This document shows, piece by piece, positions 39,327 through 47,809 of a DNA stretch of 64,000 bases; position 1 is the stretch's first letter, and every line of letters begins with the position of its first letter. The position numbers and the translations under genes were made by a program. The DNA is from Mycobacterium sp. GA-0227b (GTDB lineage: Bacteria; Actinomycetota; Actinomycetes; Mycobacteriales; Mycobacteriaceae), in contig NZ_LQIK01000034.1 of NCBI RefSeq assembly GCF_001499855.1, positions 181,502-245,501 of the forward strand. Reading direction: 5' to 3'. Below the pieces are notes generated by a model. It worked only from the letters and a program-made list of their open reading frames with translations. It searched no databases and was not told the origin of the DNA.

Positions 39327-40040
39327 TCAACCGGCGGCGCCGACCGGAACGAAACCCGTTCCCGGTCGGTTCTTGGCCGTGATGTCGGCCAGCTGCGTGT
39401 TGAACGACATGTTCACCGCGGGTGTGTGCAGCGGGATGTACTTGATGATGCACGTCGGAAGTTCCTCGGAGAAGGCGCCGTGGATCATGCCGACCAGCCG
39501 ATTGTTGACCGTCACCGGTGCACCCGAATCGCCCGGCTGACCGCAGACCTGGTTGATGAACGTACCGGGTTGCCCGCCGGGACCCCAGGTGACACCGCAC
39601 GAGTAGCCGGTGGTGCGGCCGAGCTTGCAGGCGACATCGCCGACGACCGGATCCGGGCCCAGTCCGTCGATCTGAAACCCGTTGACGTTGTTGACCGGGC
39701 GCACCTTCTGCGGGTCGAACTCGATCACCGCGTAGTCGAGCGCATCGTTACCCGCCACCATCGTGCCGAGCACACCGGCCGCCTCCGCGCCCTCGGCGCT
39801 GACTTGAGCCCCTGGCCCTCCGCAGTGCGCCGAGGTGAAGCCGACGAGCTTGCCGCGGTTGTCAGTGCCGATCGCGGTGAGCGTGCACAGCGTCTCGCCG
39901 TTGACCACCAGGCCCGAGCCACCGCCCAGCGGAACCCGCTCCTGGGCCTGTGCCACGGCGGGCGTCAAGAGCAGGGCGGCGGCGACGGCGACGGCGATGG
40001 TCGCGGCGAGAAGGCTCAGGCGGAGGCCGCTGGTCTTCAC
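39327..40040 (-). CDS. Secreted trypsin-like serine protease (Rv3668c-like)
   Basis: The 237-residue protein has a clear signal peptide (LLAATIAVAVAAALLLTPAV, cleavage near AQAQE). The His of TSAHCGG, the Asp of DALDYAVIEF and the Ser of QPGDSGAPV form a chymotrypsin-type triad, and two further Cys could form disulfides. The fold resembles actinobacterial alpha-lytic-type proteases. The GTG at 40040 begins MKTSGLRLS. It ends 8 bp from the convergent acs gene. The substrate is unknown. Confidence 0.87.
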   Translation of the reverse strand: MKTSGLRLSLLAATIAVAVAAALLLTPAVAQAQERVPLGGGSGLVVNGETLCTLTAIGTDNRGKLVGFTSAHCGGPGAQVSAEGAEAAGVLGTMVAGNDALDYAVIEFDPQKVRPVNNVNGFQIDGLGPDPVVGDVACKLGRTTGYSCGVTWGPGGQPGTFINQVCGQPGDSGAPVTVNNRLVGMIHGAFSEELPTCIIKYIPLHTPAVNMSFNTQLADITAKNRPGTGFVPVGAAG

Positions 40041-40178
40041 GTGAACGTTTCCCCTATCGACGCGCCCCGACCTGCCCTGCCTTGGATCCAGCCAGTCTAT
40101 CGCCGACCGGCATCGTTTCAGCGCAAGCCACATGGCAACATGAGTCGCGACCGAGACCTGAGTGCGGGAGGAACCCTC

Positions 40179-40688
40179 GTGAGCGATCGCAGGAACGGCG
40201 CGCCGACCACCGTGACGTCGATACCGCTGGTCGACCCGCACGCCCCGAAGGCCGACCCGTCCATCGGTGACCTCGTCAAGGATGCGACCGCGCAGGTCTC
40301 CACGCTGGTGCGCGCCGAGGTGGAGTTGGCCAAGGCCGAGATCACTCGCGACGTCAAAAAGGGTCTCACCGGCAGCGTCTTCTTCGTCCTGGCGCTGGTC
40401 GTGCTGTTCTACTCGACGTTCTTTTTCTTCTTCTTCCTCGGCGAACTGCTCGATCTGTGGCTGGTGAAGTGGGCGGCGTACCTGATCGTGTTCGGGCTGA
40501 TGGTGGTGGTCACCGCCGTGTTCGCGCTGCTGGGCTACCTCAAGGTGCGACGCATCCGCGGCCCGCAGAAGACCATCGAATCGGTCAAGGAAATCCCCGA
40601 AGCGCTGACGCCGGGCCATGACAAGGCCAAGGCGCTGGCGGCGGGTGACGGAAAACCGGCGTCGACGGCCGATCCGTCGGGCTGGTAA
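40179..40688 (+). CDS. Phage-holin-family (Holin_X) membrane protein (Rv3669-like)
   Basis: The 169-residue protein has a charged amphipathic stretch (DLVKDATAQVSTLVRAEVEL) and then two adjacent hydrophobic helices (about 70-92 and 100-125), the pattern of PF07332. Despite the name these are chromosomal membrane proteins of unknown function in actinobacteria. The GTG at 40179 follows GGGAGG (40166-40171) with a 7-nt gap, which decides against an in-frame ATG at 40140. Its stop directly abuts the GTG of ephE, so the two are coupled. Confidence 0.8.
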   Translation: MSDRRNGAPTTVTSIPLVDPHAPKADPSIGDLVKDATAQVSTLVRAEVELAKAEITRDVKKGLTGSVFFVLALVVLFYSTFFFFFFLGELLDLWLVKWAAYLIVFGLMVVVTAVFALLGYLKVRRIRGPQKTIESVKEIPEALTPGHDKAKALAAGDGKPASTADPSGW

Positions 40689-41666
40689 GTGCCCCCACCC
40701 GCTCCGTCGGTCGTCCGCATCGACGGGCCGTGGCGTCATCTCGAGGTGCACGCCAACGGAATTCGCTTCCATGTGGTCGAAGCGGAGTCCGACACCGCAC
40801 ACCAGTCGCCGACGTCTGATACCGCCGCCGCGGCTCGGGCCACCGAGCGACCGCTGGTGATTCTGCTGCACGGATTCGGCTCATTCTGGTGGTCCTGGCG
40901 TCACCAGCTCCGGTGCCTGACCGGTGCTCGCGTGGTCGCCGTCGACCTGCGCGGCTACGGGGCCAGCGACAAACCACCGCGAGGCTACGACGGCTGGACG
41001 CTGGCCGGCGACACCGCCGGGTTGGTGCGCGCGCTGGGCCACAGCACCGCGACGCTGGTCGGGCACGCCGACGGCGGCCTGGTGTGCTGGGCCACCGCAG
41101 TGCTGCATCCCCGCGCGGTGCGCGCCATCGCGGTGGTCAGCTCACCGCATCCGGTGGCGCTGCGGGCCTCCGCCCTTCAGCGCCGCGACCAGGGCCGCGC
41201 GCTGCTGCCGTCGATGCTGCGCTACCAGGTTCCGATGTGGCCCGAGCGTTCGCTCACCCGGCACAATGCCGAGGAGCTGGAGCGCCTCGTCCGCAGCCGG
41301 TCGAGTAGTAAATGGGTTGGCTCCGAGGACTTCTCGCAGACCATCGCACACATGCGGCAGGCGATCCAGATTCCGGGGGCCGCGCACTCGGCGCTGGAAT
41401 ACCAGCGCTGGGCGGTACGCAGCCAGCTGCGTGGCGAAGGGCGTCGGTTCATGCGGTCGATGAAGCGCCCGATCAACGTGCCCGTGCTGCATGTGCGCGG
41501 AGCCGCCGACCCGTACGTGCTTGCCGATCCGGTGTACCGCACACAGCGCTACGCGCCGCACGGTCGTTACGTATCCGTCGCCGGCGCAGGGCATTTCGCT
41601 CATGAGGAGGCGCCCGAACCGGTCACCGAGCAGCTGTCCCGATTCCTCAGGCATGTATACGGTTAG
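40689..41666 (+). CDS. ephE: Epoxide hydrolase-like alpha/beta hydrolase
   Basis: The 325-residue protein has the oxyanion motif LLHGFGSFWWSW near residue 60, the nucleophile region LVGHADGGLVCW with Asp near residue 125, and the late AGAGHFAHEE containing the catalytic His. It corresponds to the mycobacterial EphE place (Rv3670). The substrate is unproven; relatives act on epoxides in lipid detoxification. The GTG at 40689 directly follows the TAA of the previous gene. It ends in a 4-bp convergent overlap with marP. Confidence 0.82.
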   Translation: MPPPAPSVVRIDGPWRHLEVHANGIRFHVVEAESDTAHQSPTSDTAAAARATERPLVILLHGFGSFWWSWRHQLRCLTGARVVAVDLRGYGASDKPPRGYDGWTLAGDTAGLVRALGHSTATLVGHADGGLVCWATAVLHPRAVRAIAVVSSPHPVALRASALQRRDQGRALLPSMLRYQVPMWPERSLTRHNAEELERLVRSRSSSKWVGSEDFSQTIAHMRQAIQIPGAAHSALEYQRWAVRSQLRGEGRRFMRSMKRPINVPVLHVRGAADPYVLADPVYRTQRYAPHGRYVSVAGAGHFAHEEAPEPVTEQLSRFLRHVYG

Positions 41667-42850
41667 GTGATGCAGGCGCCGGTCGGCACGCGTTCGCTGT
41701 TGTTCAGCTTGGCGAGTTGATGGGACACCTCGTTGGTGGTCAGCACGAAACCGGTGTCGGCGTCGTCGACCGCCGCCCCGAACACCACGCCCAGTACGCG
41801 GCCTTCCCGGTCGATCATCGGCCCGCCCGAGTTTCCTTGCCGCACACTGCCCCTGATCGTGTAGACCTCGCGCTCGACCGTGGTGGTGCGGTAGATGTCG
41901 GGGCCGCTCAACTCGATGATCTCGCGGACACGCGCCGGCGTGGCGACGAAGTTACCGCCGCCGGGATAGCCCATCACCACCGCATCGGTGCCCGTGGTGG
42001 CCGGGGTGTCGGCGAACGGCAACGGGGCCGCCGGCAGGTCCGGCACGTCGAGGATCGAGATGTCCGCCTGCGGGTCGTACGACACGACGTACGCGTCGTA
42101 GGTCTGCCCGTCGGCCTCGACCGTGACGCTTTCCGAACCGGCGACCACGTGCGCGTTCGAGATCACCCGATTGGTCGCGGCGACGAATCCGGTGCCTTCC
42201 AGCACCTTCTGGCATCCGGGCGCCACCCCGCGGATCTTGACCACGCTGGGCCGTGTCGCAGCCACAACCGGGTCGGCGGCAAGCGCGGCGTCGGGTGCGT
42301 CGACGGCGACGATCGGGGTGCGCCCGAACGGTTGCAACACGTCGGGCAGACCCGAGGTGTCCAACAGCGCCGAAAGACGCGTCGGCACCGAGCGCAGCCA
42401 GTCCGGCGCGGCGTCGTTGACCTCTTTGAGCACCTTCGAGCCACGCACCGCGGCCGCAAGGTTGGGCTGGTCGGACGTCTGCAGGGGATACGTCAGCATC
42501 CACGCCGCCACCAGCACGGCGACAATCTGTATTGCCACGCCGACCAGCGAGTCGACCGCGCGCAGCGTGCGGTTGCGGATGGCGCTGCGCACCGCACGGC
42601 CCAGCACGACGCCGGCGATCTCCCCGATGACCACCAGCGCGAGGATCAAAAACAGCGTCACGAACAGCTTGGTGCGCGGGCCGTCGATGTGCTCGACCAG
42701 GTGAGGGGCCAGCAGCACACCGGCGACCGCGCCGAGCACCACACCGAGGAACGACAGCATCGACCCGAGCGCACCCGAGCGCCAGCCCGAGATGCCCGCG
42801 ACGAAGGCGATAGCGAGGACCGCGAAGTCCACCCACTGTGACGATGTCAT
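41663..42850 (-). CDS. marP: Acid-resistance periplasmic serine protease
   Basis: The 395-residue protein has an N-terminal CvpA-like membrane domain of four helices (about residues 8-125) and a periplasmic chymotrypsin-like domain. The triad is His234 (SNAHVVAG), Asp263 (DISILDV) and Ser341 (GNSGGP). Cys213 and Cys393 match the disulfide that activates the M. tuberculosis enzyme under oxidation. MarP keeps cytoplasmic pH in acid by cleaving the peptidoglycan hydrolase RipA. It overlaps the Nudix gene by 4 bp (ATGA). It is the last gene of an operon with the Nudix and thioredoxin-like genes. Confidence 0.95.
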   Translation of the reverse strand: MTSSQWVDFAVLAIAFVAGISGWRSGALGSMLSFLGVVLGAVAGVLLAPHLVEHIDGPRTKLFVTLFLILALVVIGEIAGVVLGRAVRSAIRNRTLRAVDSLVGVAIQIVAVLVAAWMLTYPLQTSDQPNLAAAVRGSKVLKEVNDAAPDWLRSVPTRLSALLDTSGLPDVLQPFGRTPIVAVDAPDAALAADPVVAATRPSVVKIRGVAPGCQKVLEGTGFVAATNRVISNAHVVAGSESVTVEADGQTYDAYVVSYDPQADISILDVPDLPAAPLPFADTPATTGTDAVVMGYPGGGNFVATPARVREIIELSGPDIYRTTTVEREVYTIRGSVRQGNSGGPMIDREGRVLGVVFGAAVDDADTGFVLTTNEVSHQLAKLNNSERVPTGACIT

Positions 42851-43629
42851 GGTTGTCCATCACCGTAACCGCCGTCGCCGCCGACGAGCGCCATTGCGTC
42901 CTCGAGTTCGCGCACGTCGTCGGTGTTCCACGGCTGGGCCCAGCCCGCTACGTCGAGCATCGCCGAGATCACCTGACCGGTGAACCCCCACACCAGCATC
43001 TCGTTGAGCAGAAACGCCGGACCCGCGTACCGGCGGGTGTTGGCGCTGCGATACACCATGATCCGGTTCTCGGGGTTGACGAATGCGCGCACCGGGACGC
43101 GGGCCACGTGCGCGGTCTCGGCCCGGTCGACGACGGCCACCGGCCCCGGGTCCGGCGAGTAGGCCAGTACGGGCACCACGTGAAAACCCGACGGCGGGAT
43201 GAACAGCCGCTCCATGGTCGCCAACGGGTGCAACCGCCCGACGTCGATGCCGGTCTCCTCGTTGGCTTCCCGCAGTGCGGTCTGCACCGGGCTGTGGTCG
43301 CCGGCCTCGAACGCACCGCCGGGGAAGGCGGCCTGGCCGGCGTGGTGGCGCAGTGTCGCCGCGCGGACGGTGACGAGCAGGTCGGCGTCCTCGGGCAAGC
43401 CGCCGGTCGGCGTGTCGGCCGGGCCGGAGAACAGCACCAGCACCGCCGCTTCGCGCCCGGCGGGCGGCGCTCCGAGCCGGTTCCGCTCGGCGGTGACCAT
43501 GGCGAGCAGTTCGGGCGGCACCCGACGGCGGTAGACCTGCTTGACGTCGGCGGCGTTGTCCAACAGCGGCTTGAGCCACGGCGGGGCGGCGTCGGGGGTC
43601 AGCCCGCTGCCCTCGTCGACCCAACTCAC
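42847..43629 (-). CDS. Nudix hydrolase, CoA pyrophosphatase (NudL) type
   Basis: The 260-residue protein has a Nudix box, GGAFEAGDHSPVQTALREAN followed by EETGI, near residue 105. The upstream UPF0035-type HHAGQAAFPGG is typical of CoA diphosphatases such as NudL and human NUDT7/8. It probably removes CoA or oxidised CoA in the cytoplasm. The GTG at 43629 overlaps the thioredoxin-like gene stop (GTGA). It corresponds to Rv3672c. Confidence 0.85.
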   Translation of the reverse strand: MSWVDEGSGLTPDAAPPWLKPLLDNAADVKQVYRRRVPPELLAMVTAERNRLGAPPAGREAAVLVLFSGPADTPTGGLPEDADLLVTVRAATLRHHAGQAAFPGGAFEAGDHSPVQTALREANEETGIDVGRLHPLATMERLFIPPSGFHVVPVLAYSPDPGPVAVVDRAETAHVARVPVRAFVNPENRIMVYRSANTRRYAGPAFLLNEMLVWGFTGQVISAMLDVAGWAQPWNTDDVRELEDAMALVGGDGGYGDGQP

Positions 43630-44273
43630 CGCGCTGCTCCAATCTGTGAGTTCACCGCTGCGGCGATCTCGTCGGCACTGGTGAACGAGCGCGGCAGGAC
43701 GTCGGCAACGCTACCGTCCGCGCGCAGCACCACGGTTGCTGGCATGACGTTGGGCACCCGCAACGCGGCGGCGATCAGCCGCCTGCCGTCCTGCAGCGTG
43801 GGCAACCGCACGCCGAGCTCGGCCAGTCGCAGCAGCGCCGCGGTCTCGTTCTCGTCCTGGTGCACGGTCAGCACGGTCACCGCCGAACCCATCCGGCGTT
43901 GGTATTCGGCCATCGCCGGCAGTTCCTCGGTGCAGGGCGCACACCAGTACGCCCAGAGATTGAGCACGACGACGCGGCCGGCGACCGCCTTGGCGACGTC
44001 GACCGGCGCCCCGTTGCCGGCGCACTCCAACGTGATGCCGCGCAGGGCTGCCGGTCCCGGCCCCACGCCCGGCGCCGGACACGGGGGCAGATCGGCTCGC
44101 GCCCGCGGCCCGGCCAGCGCCTCGGCAGTGTCGGCGTCGCGGCGATCCCGCGCGCTGGTCTGCGACGACGACTCGGAGGACGGAGCGTCGTCATCCAACT
44201 GCGCCCACAGGGCCCATCCCAGCGCCACCATCACCACGAGGACCACCACGGTCCAACGAGTCGAGGTACGCAC
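43626..44273 (-). CDS. Membrane-anchored thioredoxin-like protein (TlpA/ResA type)
   Basis: The 215-residue protein has one N-terminal membrane anchor (about residues 7-26) and then an extracytoplasmic thioredoxin domain with WCAPC near residue 110 and a cis-Pro in NVMPATVV. It would reduce or exchange disulfides outside the membrane, perhaps including those of MarP encoded two genes on, which is an inference from the operon. It corresponds to Rv3673c. The nth gene lies 21 bp upstream. Confidence 0.85.
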   Translation of the reverse strand: MRTSTRWTVVVLVVMVALGWALWAQLDDDAPSSESSSQTSARDRRDADTAEALAGPRARADLPPCPAPGVGPGPAALRGITLECAGNGAPVDVAKAVAGRVVVLNLWAYWCAPCTEELPAMAEYQRRMGSAVTVLTVHQDENETAALLRLAELGVRLPTLQDGRRLIAAALRVPNVMPATVVLRADGSVADVLPRSFTSADEIAAAVNSQIGAAR

Positions 44274-44294
44274 GGTCGGTCGAGGGTCGGTGGG

Positions 44295-45107
44295 TTACAG
44301 CCCGGCCAGGGCCAGCAGGTGTTCGGTTTCGGGGCCCTTGACCAGCGGCGCGGCGATCAGGGGGTCGGTCGGTCCGATACCGAAGGAGGGGCAGTCATTG
44401 GCCAGAACGCAGATACCGCACGCCGGCTTGCGCGCGTGGCAGACGCGGCGGCCGTGGAAGATCACCCGGTGGCTGAGGTCGGTCCACTCGCTGCGCTCGA
44501 TGAGCTCACCGACGGCATGTTCGACCTTGACCGGATCCTCCTCGGTGGTCCACCGCCACCGGCGGACGAGCCGGCCGAAATGCGTGTCGACGGTGATGCC
44601 CGGGATGCCGAACGCATTGCCGAGGATGACATTGGCGGTCTTGCGTCCGACGCCCGGCAGCGTCACCAACGACTCCATGGTCGCGGGCACCTGGCCGTCG
44701 AACCGTTCGACGAGTTCCTGGCCGAGGCGGATGAGTGAATTCGTTTTGTTGCGGTAGAACCCGGTGGGCCGAATGATCTCCTCCAGCTCGGTGCGATCGG
44801 CCTTCGCGTAGTCCAGTGCGGTGCGGTATTTCTTGAACAGCGCCGGGGTGGTCAGGTTGACCCGTTTGTCGGTGCTCTGCGCCGACAGGATCGTCGCGAC
44901 GGTCAGCTCGAGCGGGTTGGTGAAGTCGAGCTCGCAGTACACATGCGGAAACGCCTGCGCCAGCGCGCGATTCATTCGACGCGCGCGCCGAACCAGACCG
45001 ATGCGCGTTTCGCCGTCCCGGTTCCGGGCCCGCTTCATCGCGCCCGACTTCTTTGCCGACGTCTCACCCACGGTCACGAACGCCAGCGTACTGAGACGCG
45101 CCGACAC
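44295..45107 (-). CDS. nth: Endonuclease III (DNA glycosylase/AP lyase)
   Basis: The protein has 270 residues from the GTG at 45107. It has the helix-hairpin-helix LPGVGRKTAN with catalytic Lys, the catalytic Asp in TVDTHFGRL, and a [4Fe-4S] cluster Cys-x6-Cys-x2-Cys-x5-Cys in CHARKPACGICVLANDC. It removes oxidised pyrimidines in base-excision repair. In-frame GTG codons at 45077 and 45071 would shorten the N-terminus to the usual length of about 250, so the exact start is uncertain. It is divergent from the small membrane-protein gene. Confidence 0.93.
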   Translation of the reverse strand: MSARLSTLAFVTVGETSAKKSGAMKRARNRDGETRIGLVRRARRMNRALAQAFPHVYCELDFTNPLELTVATILSAQSTDKRVNLTTPALFKKYRTALDYAKADRTELEEIIRPTGFYRNKTNSLIRLGQELVERFDGQVPATMESLVTLPGVGRKTANVILGNAFGIPGITVDTHFGRLVRRWRWTTEEDPVKVEHAVGELIERSEWTDLSHRVIFHGRRVCHARKPACGICVLANDCPSFGIGPTDPLIAAPLVKGPETEHLLALAGL

Positions 45108-45172
45108 CGGTACTGCGGACCGGTGACATTTCGTGATCCCGCTGAGACCTTCGGCGTGTTTACTTCAGCCTT

Positions 45173-45505
45173 GTGTCGTGGTTGCTGGTCGGGCTGATTC
45201 CGGGGTTGCTGATGGTGGCGACATTCGGGCTGCAGCGACTCGAGGCAGGCCTGCACCGCGACACCGTCTCAGCCACCGATGTGGCGAAATTCCTTGCGGA
45301 GGCCGAGCCGTCCGACGTCGACACGCTGGCGCGGGACGGGATGAGCCGCGCACTCGACGGCCTGCGCCAACGCCGACACGTTGACCACGCGATGGCCGGC
45401 GGATCGACGCCGTTCTTTCCCGACTCGGGTTTGCCGACGCACCGCTTCCCTGAGCCCCGGGTGAATCCGGAGTTTCGGCCGACCCGACATGCCGATCGTG
45501 TGTAG
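45173..45505 (+). CDS. Small membrane protein (Rv3675-like)
   Basis: The 110-residue protein starts with one hydrophobic helix (WLLVGLIPGLLMVATFGL), followed by an acidic helix and a Pro-rich tail. The function is unknown. It keeps its place between nth and crp as in M. tuberculosis. It starts with GTG and has no visible ribosome site. It is 88 bp from crp and could be cotranscribed with it. Confidence 0.7.
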   Translation: MSWLLVGLIPGLLMVATFGLQRLEAGLHRDTVSATDVAKFLAEAEPSDVDTLARDGMSRALDGLRQRRHVDHAMAGGSTPFFPDSGLPTHRFPEPRVNPEFRPTRHADRV

Positions 45506-45593
45506 CGTGGGCTGGTCACGAAACCGGGTACCTCTAGACTTATCTCGCTAACCGATAGAGGTCGGCTTCACCTAACAGCTTAAGAGGGGCAAC

Positions 45594-46268
45594 GTGGACG
45601 AGATCCTGGCGCGGGCCGGAATCTTCCAGGGGGTCGAACCAAGCGCCGTCGCCGCGCTGACCAAGCAACTGCAGCCAGTCGACTTCCCCCGTGGACACAC
45701 CGTGTTCGCCGAGGGTGAGCCCGGCGACCGGCTCTACATCATCATTTCGGGCAAGGTCAAGATCGGCCGGCGGTCGCCGGACGGGCGGGAGAACCTGCTG
45801 ACCATCATGGGGCCGTCGGACATGTTCGGCGAGCTGTCGATCTTCGACCCCGGCCCGCGGACGTCGAGCGCGACGACGATCACCGAGGTGCGCGCCGTGT
45901 CGATGGACCGTGACGCGCTGCGCGCGTGGATCGCCGACCGGCCGGAGATCGCCGAGCAGCTGCTGCGGGTGCTGGCCCGTCGTCTGCGCCGCACCAACAA
46001 CAACCTGGCCGACCTGATCTTCACAGACGTGCCCGGCCGCGTCGCCAAGCAGCTGCTTCAGCTGGCTCAGCGGTTCGGTACCCAGGAGGGCGGCGCACTG
46101 CGCGTGACGCACGACCTCACGCAGGAAGAGATCGCCCAGCTCGTCGGCGCATCGCGGGAAACCGTCAACAAGGCGCTCGCCGACTTCGCTCACCGCGGCT
46201 GGATTCGCTTGGAGGGCAAGAGCGTTCTGATCTCCGACTCGGAACGACTGGCCCGCCGCGCGCGCTAG
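45594..46268 (+). CDS. crp: cAMP receptor protein (CRP/FNR family regulator)
   Basis: The 224-residue protein has the same length as Rv3676. The cyclic-nucleotide domain (about 1-120) has FGELSIFDPGPRTSSA as the phosphate-binding cassette, with Arg/Thr-Ser ligands. A long dimer helix and a winged helix-turn-helix (LTQEEIAQLVGASRETVNKAL) follow. It regulates by binding TGTGA-N6-TCACA-like sites. The GTG at 45594 follows AGAGGGG. A bidirectional terminator follows. Confidence 0.95.
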   Translation: MDEILARAGIFQGVEPSAVAALTKQLQPVDFPRGHTVFAEGEPGDRLYIIISGKVKIGRRSPDGRENLLTIMGPSDMFGELSIFDPGPRTSSATTITEVRAVSMDRDALRAWIADRPEIAEQLLRVLARRLRRTNNNLADLIFTDVPGRVAKQLLQLAQRFGTQEGGALRVTHDLTQEEIAQLVGASRETVNKALADFAHRGWIRLEGKSVLISDSERLARRAR

Positions 46269-46271
46269 GGA

Positions 46272-46314
46272 TTCGGGTGTAGTTGGTTGCGTTCACGCGA
46301 CGAACTACACCGAA
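46272..46314. terminator. Bidirectional hairpin between crp and the MBL-fold gene
   Basis: The 5' arm TTCGGGTGTAGTT (46272-46284, one bulged G) pairs with AACTACACCGAA (46303-46314). An inner stem GTTGCG/CGCGAC carries one G-T pair. It lies 3 nt after the crp stop and 1 nt before the convergent gene's stop, so it can end both transcripts. Confidence 0.65.
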
Positions 46315-46315
46315 A

Positions 46316-47122
46316 TCACGCGCGTAGGTAGTCGAGCTGCGCCTGGACGCTCCATTCCGCTACGTCCCAGAGCTTCTCGTCGACGTCGGTGTAGACGTGC
46401 TCTACGACCTGGCGGACGGTGGCGTCCTCGCCCAGCACGCGCAAGGCGGCGCGCACCTGCTCGAGCCGCTCCTGGCGATGGGCGAGATACCCGGCGCTGA
46501 CCGCTTCCAGATCGTCGAGTTCGGGACCGTGGCCCGGCAGCACCGTGCGAGGGCCCAGCCCGCGCAGCCGCTGCAGCGAATCCAGATACTGGCTCAGGCT
46601 GCCGTCTTCCTTGTCGATGACCGTGGTGCCGCGCCCCAGCACGGTGTCCGCGGTCAGCACCGCACCCTTCCCGTCGCTGCGCTCGCCCCGGATGTCGTCG
46701 AGGACAAACGACACTGAGTCGGCCGTATGCCCCGGCGTGGCCATCACCGTGATGCGCAGGCCCGCGGCGTCGATGACCTCACCGTCCGTCAGCGGCCCGC
46801 CGAGGCCGCGCAGAAATCCGCTGCCGACAGCCCGCACGACCGCCCCGGTACGGTCGACGATCTTGTCGATGGCGCCGGTGTGGTCCTCGTGCCGGTGGCT
46901 GATCAGCACCAGCGGGATGCTGCCCAGCTCCGCGATACGCGCAATGTGCTCGTCGTCCTCGGGCCCGGGATCGACCACGACCATCTCGTCGCTGCCGGAT
47001 CCGCGCAGCACCCAGGTGTTGGTGCCCTCCAACGTCATCAGGCCGGGGTTGTCGCACAGCAGCACCGACGCAGAGTCGGTCACCGGGCGCAGTAGCCCGT
47101 ACGCCGGATGCTGCAGCGTCAC
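46316..47122 (-). CDS. Metallo-beta-lactamase-fold hydrolase (Rv3677c-like, LACTB2 type)
   Basis: The 268-residue protein has the zinc motif SHRHEDHTG near residue 87 and later metal ligands in ATPGHTADS and LPGHGPEL. It belongs to the LACTB2-like branch, whose characterised members are RNA endonucleases, but hydrolase function here is unproven. The GTG at 47122 (MTLQHPAYG) follows AGAGG. The frame is open 13 codons further, into the ridA gene. It is third in a small minus-strand operon. Confidence 0.83.
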   Translation of the reverse strand: MTLQHPAYGLLRPVTDSASVLLCDNPGLMTLEGTNTWVLRGSGSDEMVVVDPGPEDDEHIARIAELGSIPLVLISHRHEDHTGAIDKIVDRTGAVVRAVGSGFLRGLGGPLTDGEVIDAAGLRITVMATPGHTADSVSFVLDDIRGERSDGKGAVLTADTVLGRGTTVIDKEDGSLSQYLDSLQRLRGLGPRTVLPGHGPELDDLEAVSAGYLAHRQERLEQVRAALRVLGEDATVRQVVEHVYTDVDEKLWDVAEWSVQAQLDYLRA

Positions 47123-47144
47123 GCCACCTCTGCCTGATCGTCGC

Positions 47145-47603
47145 TCACGCGACCTCGACAATCAGCTCGACCTCGACCGGCGCATCCCTCGGCAATTCGG
47201 ACACCCCCACCGCCGAGCGCGCGTGCGCGCCGGCCTCCCCGAACACCTCACCGAACAATTCGGATGCGCCGTTGACGATGCCCGGCTGACCGTTGAACCC
47301 CGGCGCGGAGGCGACGAACCCGACCACCTTCACAACACGGGTGACCGCGTCGATGCCGACCAGCGCGTGAACCGCGGCCAGCGCGTTCAGCGCGCACACC
47401 CGGGCCAGGTCGCGAGCCTGCTCGGGGCTGACTGCGCCGCCGACCTTGCCCGTCTGCAGCAGCTCACCGTCCCGGATCGGCAGCTGACCGGCGGTGTAGA
47501 CCAGGTTGCCGGTGCGGACCGCGGGTACATAAGCCGCCAGCGGCGCCACCACCGGAGGCAGCTCGATGCCGAGTTCGGTCAGCCGGGCCGCTGGCGTGCT
47601 CAT
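47145..47603 (-). CDS. RidA/YjgF-family deaminase
   Basis: The 152-residue protein has the conserved GNLVYTAGQLPI, an Arg/Cys-containing RDLARVCALNAL and a C-terminal EVELIVEVA. RidA proteins hydrolyse reactive 2-aminoacrylate-type enamines made by PLP enzymes, a possible partner for the cysteine desulfhydrase at 54 kb. The sequence is of the longer YjgF subfamily, so the activity is less certain. The ATG at 47603 overlaps the preceding stop (ATGA). Confidence 0.83.
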   Translation of the reverse strand: MSTPAARLTELGIELPPVVAPLAAYVPAVRTGNLVYTAGQLPIRDGELLQTGKVGGAVSPEQARDLARVCALNALAAVHALVGIDAVTRVVKVVGFVASAPGFNGQPGIVNGASELFGEVFGEAGAHARSAVGVSELPRDAPVEVELIVEVA

Positions 47604-47761
47604 TTCGGTCGTTTGAGGTAGGCGACGTGCTGTTCGCCCGTGGGACCCGGCAGCACCGACACCAGCTCCCAGCCGTCCTCTCCCCACTGGTCGAGAATCT
47701 GCTTGGTGGCGTGGGTCAGCAGCGGGACGGTGGCGTACTCCCAGCGGGTCGATTCGGTCAT
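47600..47761 (-). CDS. DUF4177-type small protein
   Basis: The 53-residue protein begins MTESTRWEYATVPLL and contains the DUF4177 hallmark LDQWGEDGWELVSVLP. The function is unknown. The ATG at 47761 is the first gene of the ridA/MBL operon and is divergent from the ArsA-like gene, with about 50 bp between. It ends in an ATGA overlap with ridA. Confidence 0.8.
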   Translation of the reverse strand: MTESTRWEYATVPLLTHATKQILDQWGEDGWELVSVLPGPTGEQHVAYLKRPK

Positions 47762-47797
47762 GTGGCCGAGCTTATCGGGCAGCGATCGGGAGTTGGC

Positions 47798-47803
47798 TAG
47801 CAT
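47798..47803 (+). promoter_or_regulatory. -10 element of a leaderless promoter for the ArsA-like pair
   Basis: TAGCAT is followed by 6 nt and then the GTG at 47810. Confidence 0.55.
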
Positions 47804-47809
47804 GCACGG